Source: Mumia sp050632745 (GTDB taxonomy: Bacteria; Actinomycetota; Actinomycetes; Propionibacteriales; Nocardioidaceae). From it: DNA of 64,000 nucleotides. A program made the translations under genes and the position numbers. Below, piece after piece: positions 25,436 to 33,785 of this stretch (position 1 is its first letter; every line of letters begins with the position of its first letter). The notes beneath the pieces are model-generated. The model was not told where the DNA came from and ran no database searches. It saw only the letters and a program-made list of their open reading frames with translations. Location: the NCBI RefSeq assembly GCF_050632745.1, contig NZ_JBODSD010000002.1, positions 1-64,000 on the forward strand. Direction: 5' to 3'.

Positions 25436-26375
25436 GGGACAAGGGTGCCAGAGCGACGGTCGCGTCGCCGGGGGTCGGCCGCACGCGTCGTACGCCGGAG
25501 CGTCCGCCGAGCCCGAGTGCCAGACCGCCGGCCACCACGGCGACGCCGACCCACACGAACGCGCCAGGCACGTCGCCGGTCACGAACACGCCGATCCCGG
25601 CCGCGGCGACGGGAGCGACCCCGGTGAGCAGGCCGGCCGACGCCGCGCCGACACGGGCGACCGTCGCGTACCAGAGGACGAACGCGACCGCGGTCACGAG
25701 CACCGCGAGGTAGGCGACCGCGGCCCATGCGACCGGCGAGAGCCGGACCACGGCGGTCGGGCCCTCAAGGGCCAGGGCGAGGACTGCGAACAGCACTGTC
25801 CCCACGACGACGGAGTGCACGGACACGCCCCAGGCGCCGAGCCGCGGGAGGAGCGGGACGGCCAGGAGCGTGAACGCGGCCTCGCAGGCCAGCGCCACCG
25901 TCGCCCACATGACGCCGACCGCGTCGGTCCGGCCGACCCCTTGGACGAGGACGCTGCCGAGCGTGACGACGGTCGCGGCGACGAGGAGGCGGCGTGTGGG
26001 GGAGCGGCCTTCGAGCAGCGGACCGACGAGCCCGAGGACGACGGGCACGGACGCGACCGCGACCGCGATCGCCGCAGGCTCGGCGTGGCCGGCCCCGCGG
26101 ACGAGGGCGACGTTGAAGAGCACGAGGCCCGTGCCCGCGAGCGCGATCAGAAGCAGCCACTCCCTGCCGCGCGGCATCGGGACGTGACGTCGCAGGAGGC
26201 GTGCCGCGCCCAGGAGCACGGCGGCCGCAGCGGCGTACCGGACGGCCTGGGCCGTCATCAGCGGTGCGTCGACGAGGAGATGGGAGACCGCGACGCCGCC
26301 GCCGACGAGTGCCATGCCGGCGGCTCCGGGAAGGTACGAGCCGAGGGAGGAGGAAGGACGGTTCTCGGTGTGCAT
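25416..26375 (-). CDS. EamA (DMT) family transporter
   Basis: This 319-residue protein has ten hydrophobic helices arranged as two EamA repeats, with the second repeat ending GLLTGVAPVAAAGIGVFVTGDVPGAFVWVGVAVV. Drug/metabolite transporters of this group export amino acids or small metabolites. It starts at ATG 26375, only 28 bases from the divergent MocR-type regulator, the usual arrangement when the regulator controls the exporter. Confidence 0.9.
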   Translation of the reverse strand: MHTENRPSSSLGSYLPGAAGMALVGGGVAVSHLLVDAPLMTAQAVRYAAAAAVLLGAARLLRRHVPMPRGREWLLLIALAGTGLVLFNVALVRGAGHAEPAAIAVAVASVPVVLGLVGPLLEGRSPTRRLLVAATVVTLGSVLVQGVGRTDAVGVMWATVALACEAAFTLLAVPLLPRLGAWGVSVHSVVVGTVLFAVLALALEGPTAVVRLSPVAWAAVAYLAVLVTAVAFVLWYATVARVGAASAGLLTGVAPVAAAGIGVFVTGDVPGAFVWVGVAVVAGGLALGLGGRSGVRRVRPTPGDATVALAPLSRARLTD

Positions 26376-26403
26376 GTCTCCACGGTTGCCCCAGAATGGC
26401 CTG

Positions 26404-27918
26404 GTGGACAGTGCCAATCATGCTGGTGGGGAGAGGTCCAATCGGGCGCTGACTCCCGGGACGGACTTCCTCGCCCTCTGGCTCGGCGACGCACCGCGCG
26501 GAGGGCGGACGGCGTGGCTCGTCACCCGTGTGCGGGACGCGATCACCGACGGCGTCCTCGCGGTCGGGTCGCACCTGCCCCCGAGCCGGACCCTCGCGGC
26601 GGACCTCGGCCTCTCGCGCGGCGTGGTGACGGAGGCGTACCAGCGCCTCGCGGACGAGGGGCACGTGGAGGGCAGGGGACGCGGCGGGACGGTCGTCGTC
26701 GCCCGGCCCGTGCGCGCCCCCGCACGCGACGCCCCGGCTCCCGCCGCCGCGGCACCGGGCGCCGACCACGACGACGTCTTCGGCGACCTTGCCGCGGACG
26801 ACGTGGTCGACCGTCTCCGAGCCGCGCCGGCGCGCATCGACCTCTCGCCCGGCGTGCCGGACCTGACCGCGTTCCCCCGCGCGGCGTGGCTGCGCGCCGA
26901 GCGGGAGGTGCTCGACGGCAGGTCCGCGGCAGACCTCGGCTACGGCGACCCGCGAGGCGCGCTCGCCCTGCGTGTCGCGGTCGCGCACTGGCTGGCGCGC
27001 AACCGCGGGATCCTCGTCGATCCCGACGGCGTGCTGGTCGTCGCCGGAGCCGCCCAGGCGTTCTTCCTGCTCTCCCACCTGCTGCGCGAGCGGGGCACGA
27101 GTCGGATCGGCATGGAGGACCCCGGCTCGTTCGGCGCTCGCCAGCAGCTGCGCCGTCAGGGGATGGACGTGGTCCCCGTGCCGGTGGACGCCGACGGGCT
27201 GCGGGTCGACGCGCTGCGGTCGAGCGGCGTGCGCGCGGTGATGACCACGCCCGCGCACCAGTTCCCGACCGGCGTCGTCCTGGGCGGCGCCCGGCGACGC
27301 GAGCTGGGTGCGTGGGTCGCCGAGGGGGGCATCGTCTTGGAGGACGACTACGACGCCGAGCACCGGTACGACCGCGCGCCCGTCCCCGCGCTGCGCGCGA
27401 CCCTGGGGGAGGGGGTCGCCTACACGGGGAGCGTCTCCAAGCTGCTCGCGCCCGCGCTGCGGACCGGATGGCTCGTCGCACCGGCAGGCCTCCAGCAACC
27501 GCTGCTGCGCCTCAAGCGCGACGTCGACCTCGGCAACCCGGTCCTTCCGCAGCTCGTGCTCGCCGAGCTCATGGAGTCCGGCGCGATGGAGCGCCACCTG
27601 CGCGCGCTGCGGGCTCGTCACCGCCGACGCCGCGACGCGATGGTGGCAGCGCTGTCGGCGCGGTTGCCCGAGGCGACCGTGCACGGCGCCGCCGCCGGGC
27701 TCCACCTCGTCGTCACGCTGCCCGACGGGGTGGACGACTGGGCGGTGGCGGCCGCCGCGCTCGAGCGAGGCGTCAAGGTGCACCCGCTCGCGCTGCACCG
27801 CCAGGTCCCCGGCGCACCCGGCCTCGTGCTCGGCTACGCCGCCAACGGCCCGGGCGTCCTGGCCGACGGGATCGACGTCGTCGCGGACGTCGTCCGAGGG
27901 GCGCTGGACAAAACATGA
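26404..27918 (+). CDS. MocR/PdxR-type GntR regulator with aminotransferase domain
   Basis: This 504-residue protein fuses a GntR winged helix (about 40-105: VGSHLPPSRTLAADLGLSRG and TEAYQRLADEGHVEG) to a fold-type I aminotransferase-like domain. The PLP lysine is in SVSKLLAPALRTGW and a DYDAEHRYD segment precedes it. MocR proteins use PLP as effector and activate transport or B6/GABA genes. The GTG start at 26404 would be leaderless or nearly so. It is divergent from the EamA gene and overlaps the next gene by 4 bases if that gene starts at 27915. Confidence 0.92.
   Translation: MDSANHAGGERSNRALTPGTDFLALWLGDAPRGGRTAWLVTRVRDAITDGVLAVGSHLPPSRTLAADLGLSRGVVTEAYQRLADEGHVEGRGRGGTVVVARPVRAPARDAPAPAAAAPGADHDDVFGDLAADDVVDRLRAAPARIDLSPGVPDLTAFPRAAWLRAEREVLDGRSAADLGYGDPRGALALRVAVAHWLARNRGILVDPDGVLVVAGAAQAFFLLSHLLRERGTSRIGMEDPGSFGARQQLRRQGMDVVPVPVDADGLRVDALRSSGVRAVMTTPAHQFPTGVVLGGARRRELGAWVAEGGIVLEDDYDAEHRYDRAPVPALRATLGEGVAYTGSVSKLLAPALRTGWLVAPAGLQQPLLRLKRDVDLGNPVLPQLVLAELMESGAMERHLRALRARHRRRRDAMVAALSARLPEATVHGAAAGLHLVVTLPDGVDDWAVAAAALERGVKVHPLALHRQVPGAPGLVLGYAANGPGVLADGIDVVADVVRGALDKT
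26411..26443. promoter_or_regulatory. Direct repeats resembling MocR binding sites
   Basis: GTGCCAATC at 26411-26419 and GGTCCAATC at 26435-26443 are direct repeats 24 bases apart. MocR regulators typically recognise direct repeats around a CCAAT-like core in their own divergent promoter. These lie inside the first codons of the regulator as annotated, which means either internal control or a later true start. Confidence 0.4.
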
Positions 27919-27941
27919 GGGGAACCTCGGATACTGGGGGT

Positions 27942-29402
27942 GTGCACTCCCCATCGCAGACCGAGATCGCGTTCCCGGCCACCGACGGGCGCCGGCCGTC
28001 GACCCCGACCGTGCGCGGCATCCTCGCCGACGCCACCCGCGACGTCGACCCGCAGCTCGCCGCCGACGTCGAGGCCGCGGACTCCTGGCGCACCGACTAC
28101 GTGCCGCTCGTCGGGCGTACGACCGCCGCGTCCGCGGAGTCCTCAAAGGCCGCGCTCGCCCTCGCGTACGGCGGGATCTCCTCGATGCGGGCACGCATGG
28201 TCGCTGCCACCCCGGCGGGCGACGTCCCGCTGGAGGAGTGGGAGCCGGACCCGTCCGGAGCGCCGCTGAGGACCGAGGTCGTCCACGGCACCTCCGCACC
28301 CGTGCGGGAGCTCACGGTCCCGTACGGCGGTACGACGCTGCGGGGCGACAGCCTGCGCGCGCAGCTGCGGCGCTGGCGCGACGCCGGGATCGTGGAGGAG
28401 TCGTTCGTCACCGCGATCGAGCAGGTGATCGACCACCCGGAGTGGCTCTCCGTGCCGGGGCGCCGGGTCGTGCTGCTCGGTGCCGCCGCCGAGATGAGCC
28501 CCTTGGGGCCGCTGACCTCGTGGGGTGCCGACGTCCTCGCCGTCGACGTGCCGTCGTCACGGGTCTGGGACCGTGTCCGCACGCTCGCCGAGAGCGGCGC
28601 GGGGACGACCGCGTACCCCGTGGCGCCGGACGGTGAGCCGGGTGCCGACCTGGTCAGCCGGACCGCCGACGTCCTGGGCTGGCTGCGGGAGGAGTCCGCG
28701 GGCAAGGGACTCGTCGTCGGCATGTACGCCTACGCCGACGGAGGCGCCCACGTCGCCGTCACCGCGGCCGCGGACGTCATCGCGACCCGCCTCACCGCCG
28801 ACGCTCCGGACACCGCGATCGCCTACCTCGCCACGCCGACGGACGCCTTCGTCGTCCCCAGCGAGGTGGTCGACGCCGGCACCCGGGCCTACCGCGAGCG
28901 GGGCTCCGTCCGGTGGCTCCAGGCACCGCTGCGTGCGGCCAGCCGTGGGCGGCTGTTCACGCCCAACTACTCGACGGTGCTCGCCGACGGCACAGGGGTC
29001 GCCGACATCCTGGTCCCGCAGCAGGGCCCCAACTACGCGATGGCCAAGCGGATCCAGCGGTGGCGGGGGATCGTCGCCGAGGACGGCGGCCAGCGGGTGT
29101 CCTTCAACGTCGCGCCGGCGACCTGGACCCGGTCGGTCACCAAGAACCGGCTGCTCGCGGCGGCGTACGGGGGAGCACGGCACTTCGGCGTCGAGATCTT
29201 CGACCCGGCGACGACGCGGGCGCTGATGGCCGCGCTCCTCGTGCACGACCTGCACGGCCCCGTCGTGCTGCACGAGCACCCCGAGCAGCTGTTCGCCGAC
29301 GGTGCGGCGCACGGCGGCCTGTGGCGCGTCGGCTACGAGCCGCGCTCGGCGCTCGGGGTGGCGGCGGTCGGCGGTCTCCCATCCATGCTCCGCAAGGGCT
29401 GA
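27942..29402 (+). CDS. Conserved protein of unknown function, Rossmann-like region
   Basis: This 486-residue soluble protein has no family that I can name. A Rossmann-like beta-alpha-beta segment (GRRVVLLGAAAEMSPLG, then WGADVLAVDVPSSRVWD) starts near residue 175, and the C-terminal part has RNIVxEDGG-like and VFFNVAP-like stretches (VSFNVAPATWTRSV, FGVEIFDPATTRALMAAL). GTG 27942 is chosen because the protein then begins SPSQTEIAFPATDGRRP; ATG 27915 would overlap the MocR stop and add nine residues. Its position directly after the MocR gene suggests shared expression. A ketoreductase-like or synthase role is possible but unproven. Confidence 0.75.
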   Translation: MHSPSQTEIAFPATDGRRPSTPTVRGILADATRDVDPQLAADVEAADSWRTDYVPLVGRTTAASAESSKAALALAYGGISSMRARMVAATPAGDVPLEEWEPDPSGAPLRTEVVHGTSAPVRELTVPYGGTTLRGDSLRAQLRRWRDAGIVEESFVTAIEQVIDHPEWLSVPGRRVVLLGAAAEMSPLGPLTSWGADVLAVDVPSSRVWDRVRTLAESGAGTTAYPVAPDGEPGADLVSRTADVLGWLREESAGKGLVVGMYAYADGGAHVAVTAAADVIATRLTADAPDTAIAYLATPTDAFVVPSEVVDAGTRAYRERGSVRWLQAPLRAASRGRLFTPNYSTVLADGTGVADILVPQQGPNYAMAKRIQRWRGIVAEDGGQRVSFNVAPATWTRSVTKNRLLAAAYGGARHFGVEIFDPATTRALMAALLVHDLHGPVVLHEHPEQLFADGAAHGGLWRVGYEPRSALGVAAVGGLPSMLRKG

Positions 29403-29466
29403 GCCGCCCGGTCTCGGGCCTCGGCGCGGCGCGACGCGTGCCCTCCGGTTCGCGTACGGTAGCGGC

Positions 29467-30303
29467 GTGAGCGATCAGTGGTCCGGCCCGCCGTCGAACG
29501 AGGGCCCGCAGCCTCCCTACGGCCAGCAGCCGCCGCAGGGACAACCTCCTCAAGGTCAGCCCCCGTACGGGCAGGGGCAGCCGCCGTACGGGCAACAGCC
29601 CCCGTACGGCCAGGGTCAGCCGCCCTACCAGCAGGGTCAGCCGCCGTACCAGCAGGGCCAGCCTCCCTACGCGCAGGGCCAGCCCGGCTACGGGCAGCAG
29701 CCGCCGTACGCGCAGGGCCAGCAGCCGCCGTACGGGCAGCAGGGCTACTACGGTCAGCAGCCGCAGTACATCCCCCCGAACGCTCCCCAGGGCGACAAGA
29801 AGGGCTCGGGCAAGCTGATCGCGATCATCGGCGGCGGCGTCGCGGCGCTCGTGATCCTCGCCGTCGCCGGCTTCGCGCTGCTGAGCGGCAACGACGGCGG
29901 TGGCGCGTCGTCGCCCGAGGACGCGGCGCAGTCCTTCATCGACGCCCTCCAGGACCGCGACTGCGATGCGCTCGTCGACGTCACGACCGACGACTTCCGC
30001 GACGGCCAGGGCGCCGCCGAGTGCAAGGAGTCGCTGGAGAAGGCGGGCGGCAGCGACGGCGGGATGCTCAAGGCGCTCGGCGACGCGGAGTTCGAGATCA
30101 AGGACACCAAGGAGGACGGCGACGAGGCGACCGTGACCGTCTCGCTCACGATCGCCGGCACCTCCGTCGACCAGCAGATCGAGCTGGAGAAGCAGGGCGG
30201 CGGCTGGAAGGTCGACGACTTCGGTGCGACGGACACGCCGGACATGCCGAACCTCGACGACCTCCCGAGCATCGAGGTCCCCGACCTCGACGCCACCCCG
30301 TGA
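29467..30303 (+). CDS. Pro/Gln/Gly/Tyr-rich membrane-anchored DUF4878-type protein
   Basis: This 278-residue protein has a cytoplasmic N-terminal tail of about 105 residues made of QPPYGQ/QPPYQQG repeats, one membrane helix (LIAIIGGGVAALVILAVAGFAL, about 118-139) and an extracellular alpha+beta domain resembling DUF4878 (SSPEDAAQSFIDALQDRDC, then VTVSLTIAGTSVDQQIELEKQGGGWKV) with two Cys (DCDAL, AECKES). The acidic C-terminus ends in a DLDD-rich tail. Such proteins are common in actinobacteria and not functionally defined. The low-complexity tail resembles phase-separating or scaffold tails (inference). GTG start. Confidence 0.85.
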   Translation: MSDQWSGPPSNEGPQPPYGQQPPQGQPPQGQPPYGQGQPPYGQQPPYGQGQPPYQQGQPPYQQGQPPYAQGQPGYGQQPPYAQGQQPPYGQQGYYGQQPQYIPPNAPQGDKKGSGKLIAIIGGGVAALVILAVAGFALLSGNDGGGASSPEDAAQSFIDALQDRDCDALVDVTTDDFRDGQGAAECKESLEKAGGSDGGMLKALGDAEFEIKDTKEDGDEATVTVSLTIAGTSVDQQIELEKQGGGWKVDDFGATDTPDMPNLDDLPSIEVPDLDATP

Positions 30304-30384
30304 CGTCAGGCAGGTCGCACGACACCGCGTCGCGCGACCTGCAACGTCCCCCCACCCAGGGCGGCCCCGCACCACACTGAGGGC

Positions 30385-32007
30385 GTGAACGCGCCGCGCA
30401 ACGAGTCCTCCGGCATCGTGCTGCTGACGCTCGCGTCCGGCCAGTTCCTGATGACGCTCGACAGCTCCGTCATGAACGTGTCGATCGCGCAGGTCGCCTC
30501 CGACCTCGGGACGACGGTCACCGGCATCCAGACCGCCATCACGCTCTACACGCTCGTGATGGCGGCGACGATGATCACCGGCGGCAAGATCGGGAGCATG
30601 ATCGGCCGGCGCCGGGCGTTCGCGATCGGCTGCGTCGTCTACGGCCTCGGCTCGTTCACGACCTCGATCGCGCCGAACCTCGCCGTCCTGCTCCTCGGGT
30701 GGTCCCTCCTCGAGGGGCTCGGCGCGGCCCTGATCATGCCGGCGATCGTCGCGCTGGTCGCCGCGAACTTCGCGCCCGACCAACGACCACGCGCGTACGG
30801 GCTGGTCGCGTCGGCGGGTGCGATCGCGGTCGCGGCCGGCCCGCTGATCGGTGGCGCGGTGACGACCTACCTCACCTGGAGGCTGGTGTTCGCCGGCGAG
30901 GTCGTCGTCGTGATCGGGATCCTGCTGCTCGCCCGGCGCATGCACGACGAACGTCCGACCGGACGTACCTCGCTGGACGGCACCGGGGCGGTGCTCTCGG
31001 CACTCGGACTGGCTCTCGTCGTGTTCGGGGTCCTCCGCTCGGGCGTGTGGGGGTGGGTGCGCCCGAACGAGGGCGGCCCCTCGATCGTGGGCCTGTCGCC
31101 GACGGTCTGGTGCATCGTCGCGGGGCTGGTGGTCCTCCGCCTCTTCATGGCCTGGGAGGAGCACGTGGCGGCCGCCGGCCGCGAGCCCCTGGTGGACACG
31201 ACGATGCTGCGCAACAAGCAGCTCGTCGGCGGACTGACGATGTTCTTCTTCCAGTTCCTGGTGCAGGCGGGTCTCTTCTTCACCATCCCGCTCTTCCTGT
31301 CGGTCGCGCTCGGGCTGAGCGCGGTCGAGACCGGCGTCCGGCTCCTCCCGCTGTCCGTCACGCTGCTCGCGGCAGCGGTCGGCGTGCCGCGGCTCTGGCC
31401 GACGGCCTCGCCGCGCAGGGTCGTGGAGTGGGGCCTGGTGGCGCTGCTCGGCGGGATCGTCACGCTCGTCCTCGCCCTCGACGTCGGGACCGGCCCGGAG
31501 GTCGTGACACTGCCGCTGCTGCTGGCCGGTCTCGGCGTCGGAGCGCTCGCGTCGCAGCTCGGCGCGGTGACCGTGTCCGCACTCCCCGACGAGAAGAGCG
31601 CCGAGGTGGGGGGTCTGCAGAACACGGCGACGAACCTCGGCGCGTCCCTGGGCACGGCGCTGGCGGGATCCGTGTTGATCGGCGCGCTGACCGTGTCGTT
31701 CCTCGCCGGCGTCGAGGACAACCCTGCTGTCCCGGACGACGTCTCGGACTCGGCGCGGGTCGAGCTGGCCTCGGGGATCCCGTTCGTCTCCGACACCCAG
31801 CTCGCGGAGGCCCTCGACGAGGCGGGAGTGCCCCAGGCTCAGGCGGACGCGGCCGTCGACGAGAACACCGAGGCGAGGATCGCCGGTCTCCGCCTGAGCC
31901 TCGTCGTCCTCGCCCTGTTCGTGCTGCTCGCGCTGTTCCTCACCCGGCTGCTGCCGACCCACCCGGTCGCCGAGACCGAGCCCGAGCGCGCACCTCCGCC
32001 GACCTAG
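30385..32007 (+). CDS. MFS drug exporter, DHA2 (14-TM) type
   Basis: This 540-residue transporter has about fourteen hydrophobic helices. Its first helix holds FLMTLDSSVMNVSIAQVASDLG, the DHA2 motif D1, and the loop after helix two reads GGKIGSMIGRRRAF (motif A). Motif C-like GAIAVAAGPLIGG follows near residue 145. The periplasmic or cytoplasmic loop before the last helix is acidic. GTG start. Its last four bases overlap the convergent metallo-hydrolase gene. Substrate cannot be predicted. Confidence 0.93.
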   Translation: MNAPRNESSGIVLLTLASGQFLMTLDSSVMNVSIAQVASDLGTTVTGIQTAITLYTLVMAATMITGGKIGSMIGRRRAFAIGCVVYGLGSFTTSIAPNLAVLLLGWSLLEGLGAALIMPAIVALVAANFAPDQRPRAYGLVASAGAIAVAAGPLIGGAVTTYLTWRLVFAGEVVVVIGILLLARRMHDERPTGRTSLDGTGAVLSALGLALVVFGVLRSGVWGWVRPNEGGPSIVGLSPTVWCIVAGLVVLRLFMAWEEHVAAAGREPLVDTTMLRNKQLVGGLTMFFFQFLVQAGLFFTIPLFLSVALGLSAVETGVRLLPLSVTLLAAAVGVPRLWPTASPRRVVEWGLVALLGGIVTLVLALDVGTGPEVVTLPLLLAGLGVGALASQLGAVTVSALPDEKSAEVGGLQNTATNLGASLGTALAGSVLIGALTVSFLAGVEDNPAVPDDVSDSARVELASGIPFVSDTQLAEALDEAGVPQAQADAAVDENTEARIAGLRLSLVVLALFVLLALFLTRLLPTHPVAETEPERAPPPT

Positions 32008-32738
32008 GCGACCGGTCGGCTGCGTGCCTGTCGTACCGCCGCCTCGGCTCCCTCGCGCCACACGTGACCGTGGCCGGGGAGCACCGTGCGGGCCTGCGTC
32101 GCCGCGATCGCGTCGAGCGATCGCACGGCGAGGCCCGCGTCGTACGTGCCCCCGCGCGCGACGATCCGCGGACCTGTCCGCCCCGTGTACGGGTCGAGCG
32201 TCACGAGCGCGTCGCCGGTGAGCACCGCGTCGCGGTCGGGCAGGACGATCACGACGTGCCCGTCCGTGTGCCCCGGGGTGGGGACGATCCTGACGGCGTC
32301 GGCGAAGGGCGGGTCCTCGTCGTAGGTCTTCGGCGTGGTCACGCCTCGTACCCACAGAGCCCCGGCTCCGACCATCGAGGCCAGGTGGGGGACCGAGCGG
32401 GGGTGGCTCAGGGGGTAGGAGATGCGGGGATGCCCCGGCTCGTACTGGTACGGGTGCTCGGCGATCCGTCGGTCGTCACGGTGGACCCAGATCTGCGCCC
32501 CGGTCTTCTCCAGCCGTCGGGCCACCCCGAGGTGGTCGAAGTGGCCGTGGGTCAGGAGGACGTCCCGCACGTCGTCCGTGGTGCGGCCGAGGACGCGCAG
32601 CAGACTCTCCAGGTCCGGCCAGAACGCGGGCAGACCAGCGTCGACCAGGAGCAGCCGGTCGTCGGCCTCCACGAGGTAGCAGGCGGTCGAGGCGTGCGCG
32701 AGACGGTGCACGCCCGGCACGACGTCGAGGGTGTGCAT
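32004..32738 (-). CDS. MBL-fold metallo-hydrolase
   Basis: This 244-residue enzyme has the zinc motif THGHFDHLG at about 63-71, the later His in PTPGHTDGHVVIVL, the bridging Asp in TGDALVTLD and a last His in LPGHGHVW. This is a complete two-metal site of the glyoxalase II/lactonase superfamily. No signal peptide is present. Its stop overlaps the MFS stop. The reaction is probably hydrolysis of a thioester or lactone, but the exact substrate cannot be named. Confidence 0.92.
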   Translation of the reverse strand: MHTLDVVPGVHRLAHASTACYLVEADDRLLLVDAGLPAFWPDLESLLRVLGRTTDDVRDVLLTHGHFDHLGVARRLEKTGAQIWVHRDDRRIAEHPYQYEPGHPRISYPLSHPRSVPHLASMVGAGALWVRGVTTPKTYDEDPPFADAVRIVPTPGHTDGHVVIVLPDRDAVLTGDALVTLDPYTGRTGPRIVARGGTYDAGLAVRSLDAIAATQARTVLPGHGHVWREGAEAAVRQARSRPVA

Positions 32739-32847
32739 CGCCGGGCCTCTCCGGGAGCGACGGTCACCCCCTCGTCGGAGGGATACCCAGAACGGACGGC
32801 TCTGCTACGTCGCCGCGGCCACCGGCACGCGGTCGTAGGCTGCGGGA

Positions 32848-33219
32848 GTGATCGGCAGACGGCACCACCTCGTGATCGACGCCCCGGACCCGCAGGCCAG
32901 CGCCGCGTTCTGGTCGGAGGTGCTCGGTGACCCGGTCACCTTCGACGACGGCGACTTCGTCGTGGTGTCCGCCGACCAGCAGACGTCGGGCATGGCGTTC
33001 CAGCGAGCGCCGGACCTCACCTCCGCGACCTGGCCCGATCCCCGTGTCCCGCAGCAGATGCACCTCGACGTGATGGTCGACGACGTGGCGACGGCCCGCG
33101 TCGCGGTGGAGCGGCTCGGCGCGAGACCGCTCGGCGGCGACGTGTACGCCGATCCTGCCGGGCACCCGTTCTGCCTCATCCCCAGGCCGTCGTGGGCGCC
33201 GCCGGTCGCTGGAGCCTGA
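32848..33219 (+). CDS. VOC/glyoxalase-like protein
   Basis: This 123-residue protein is a single VOC-fold unit: HHLVIDAPDPQASAAFWSEVLG at the start, DPRVPQQMHLDVMVDD in the middle and YADPAGHPFCLIP at the end, the common actinobacterial glyoxalase-like family. GTG start. Candidate metal ligands are His in HLVIDA and HLDVMV and the C-terminal position occupied by Cys or Leu. Substrate is unknown. It ends one base from the convergent HAD gene. Confidence 0.9.
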   Translation: MIGRRHHLVIDAPDPQASAAFWSEVLGDPVTFDDGDFVVVSADQQTSGMAFQRAPDLTSATWPDPRVPQQMHLDVMVDDVATARVAVERLGARPLGGDVYADPAGHPFCLIPRPSWAPPVAGA

Positions 33220-33220
33220 G

Positions 33221-33670
33221 TCAGTCCTCCTCGTCCCAGCCGGCGACGGTGTGCACCGGGATCCCGTACGACTTCCACAGGGCGATCACGGACGGGTTGT
33301 CGTCGTAGGCCGCCACCACGTCGTACCGGCGTCGGATCAGCGCGAGGATGTCGGTCTTCACGGCGACGTCCGATCGCTGGTCGTGCTCGTCCCGGGTGAA
33401 CAGGCCGTCCGACGGGATGTCGTGCAGCGCGAGCCAGAAGCCCGTCGGTCGGGCCCAGCGCGCGGCGCGACCTGTCACGACCAGCACCGCGTGGCCGTCG
33501 CGGCTCGCCCGGCGCGCAGCCTCCGCGACCTCGGCGTTCGGCGGGCAGGCGAGCGACGCGGCGTGGAACGCGTCGAAGTTGCGCCGAGGCCCGCGTACGT
33601 GGTGCCGCACCGTGCTCACGTCGCAGAGGGTTCCGTCGACGTCGAAGATGACGGCGGTCGGTCTCGGCAT
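33221..33670 (-). CDS. HAD-family phosphatase, polynucleotide-kinase 3'-phosphatase-like
   Basis: This 149-residue protein has the HAD motif I FDVDGTLCDVS near residues 9-19, motif II VLVVTGRAARW, a Lys in DVAVKTDIL and motif IV YDDNPSVIALWKSYGI. The arrangement, including the RHHV and DEHDQRSD stretches, resembles the phosphatase half of T4-type polynucleotide kinase, here without any kinase domain. It could trim 3'-phosphates from RNA or DNA ends (inference). It stands alone between two convergent or divergent neighbours. Confidence 0.82.
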   Translation of the reverse strand: MPRPTAVIFDVDGTLCDVSTVRHHVRGPRRNFDAFHAASLACPPNAEVAEAARRASRDGHAVLVVTGRAARWARPTGFWLALHDIPSDGLFTRDEHDQRSDVAVKTDILALIRRRYDVVAAYDDNPSVIALWKSYGIPVHTVAGWDEED

Positions 33671-33785
33671 GGAGGTGAGGCTAGCGGTCGGGCGCAAAGT
33701 CGCGGGCGTGGTCGCGGGGGCTCTGGCAGGCTGAGAATCCCGACGGTTCGATCAGCGGGACCTCCCGCGCAGACTGGAGGACGGC

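Noticed and set aside
25251..27914. Open + strand frame running into the unknown protein at 27942
   Set aside because: This part is antisense to the GTPase and EamA genes and overlaps the MocR gene; only the part after 27942 looks like a protein.
29505..29770. Tandem DNA repeats in the Pro/Gln-rich gene considered as a CRISPR or VNTR array
   Set aside because: The repeats are in frame and encode QPPYGQ units with codon variation; there are no unique spacers.
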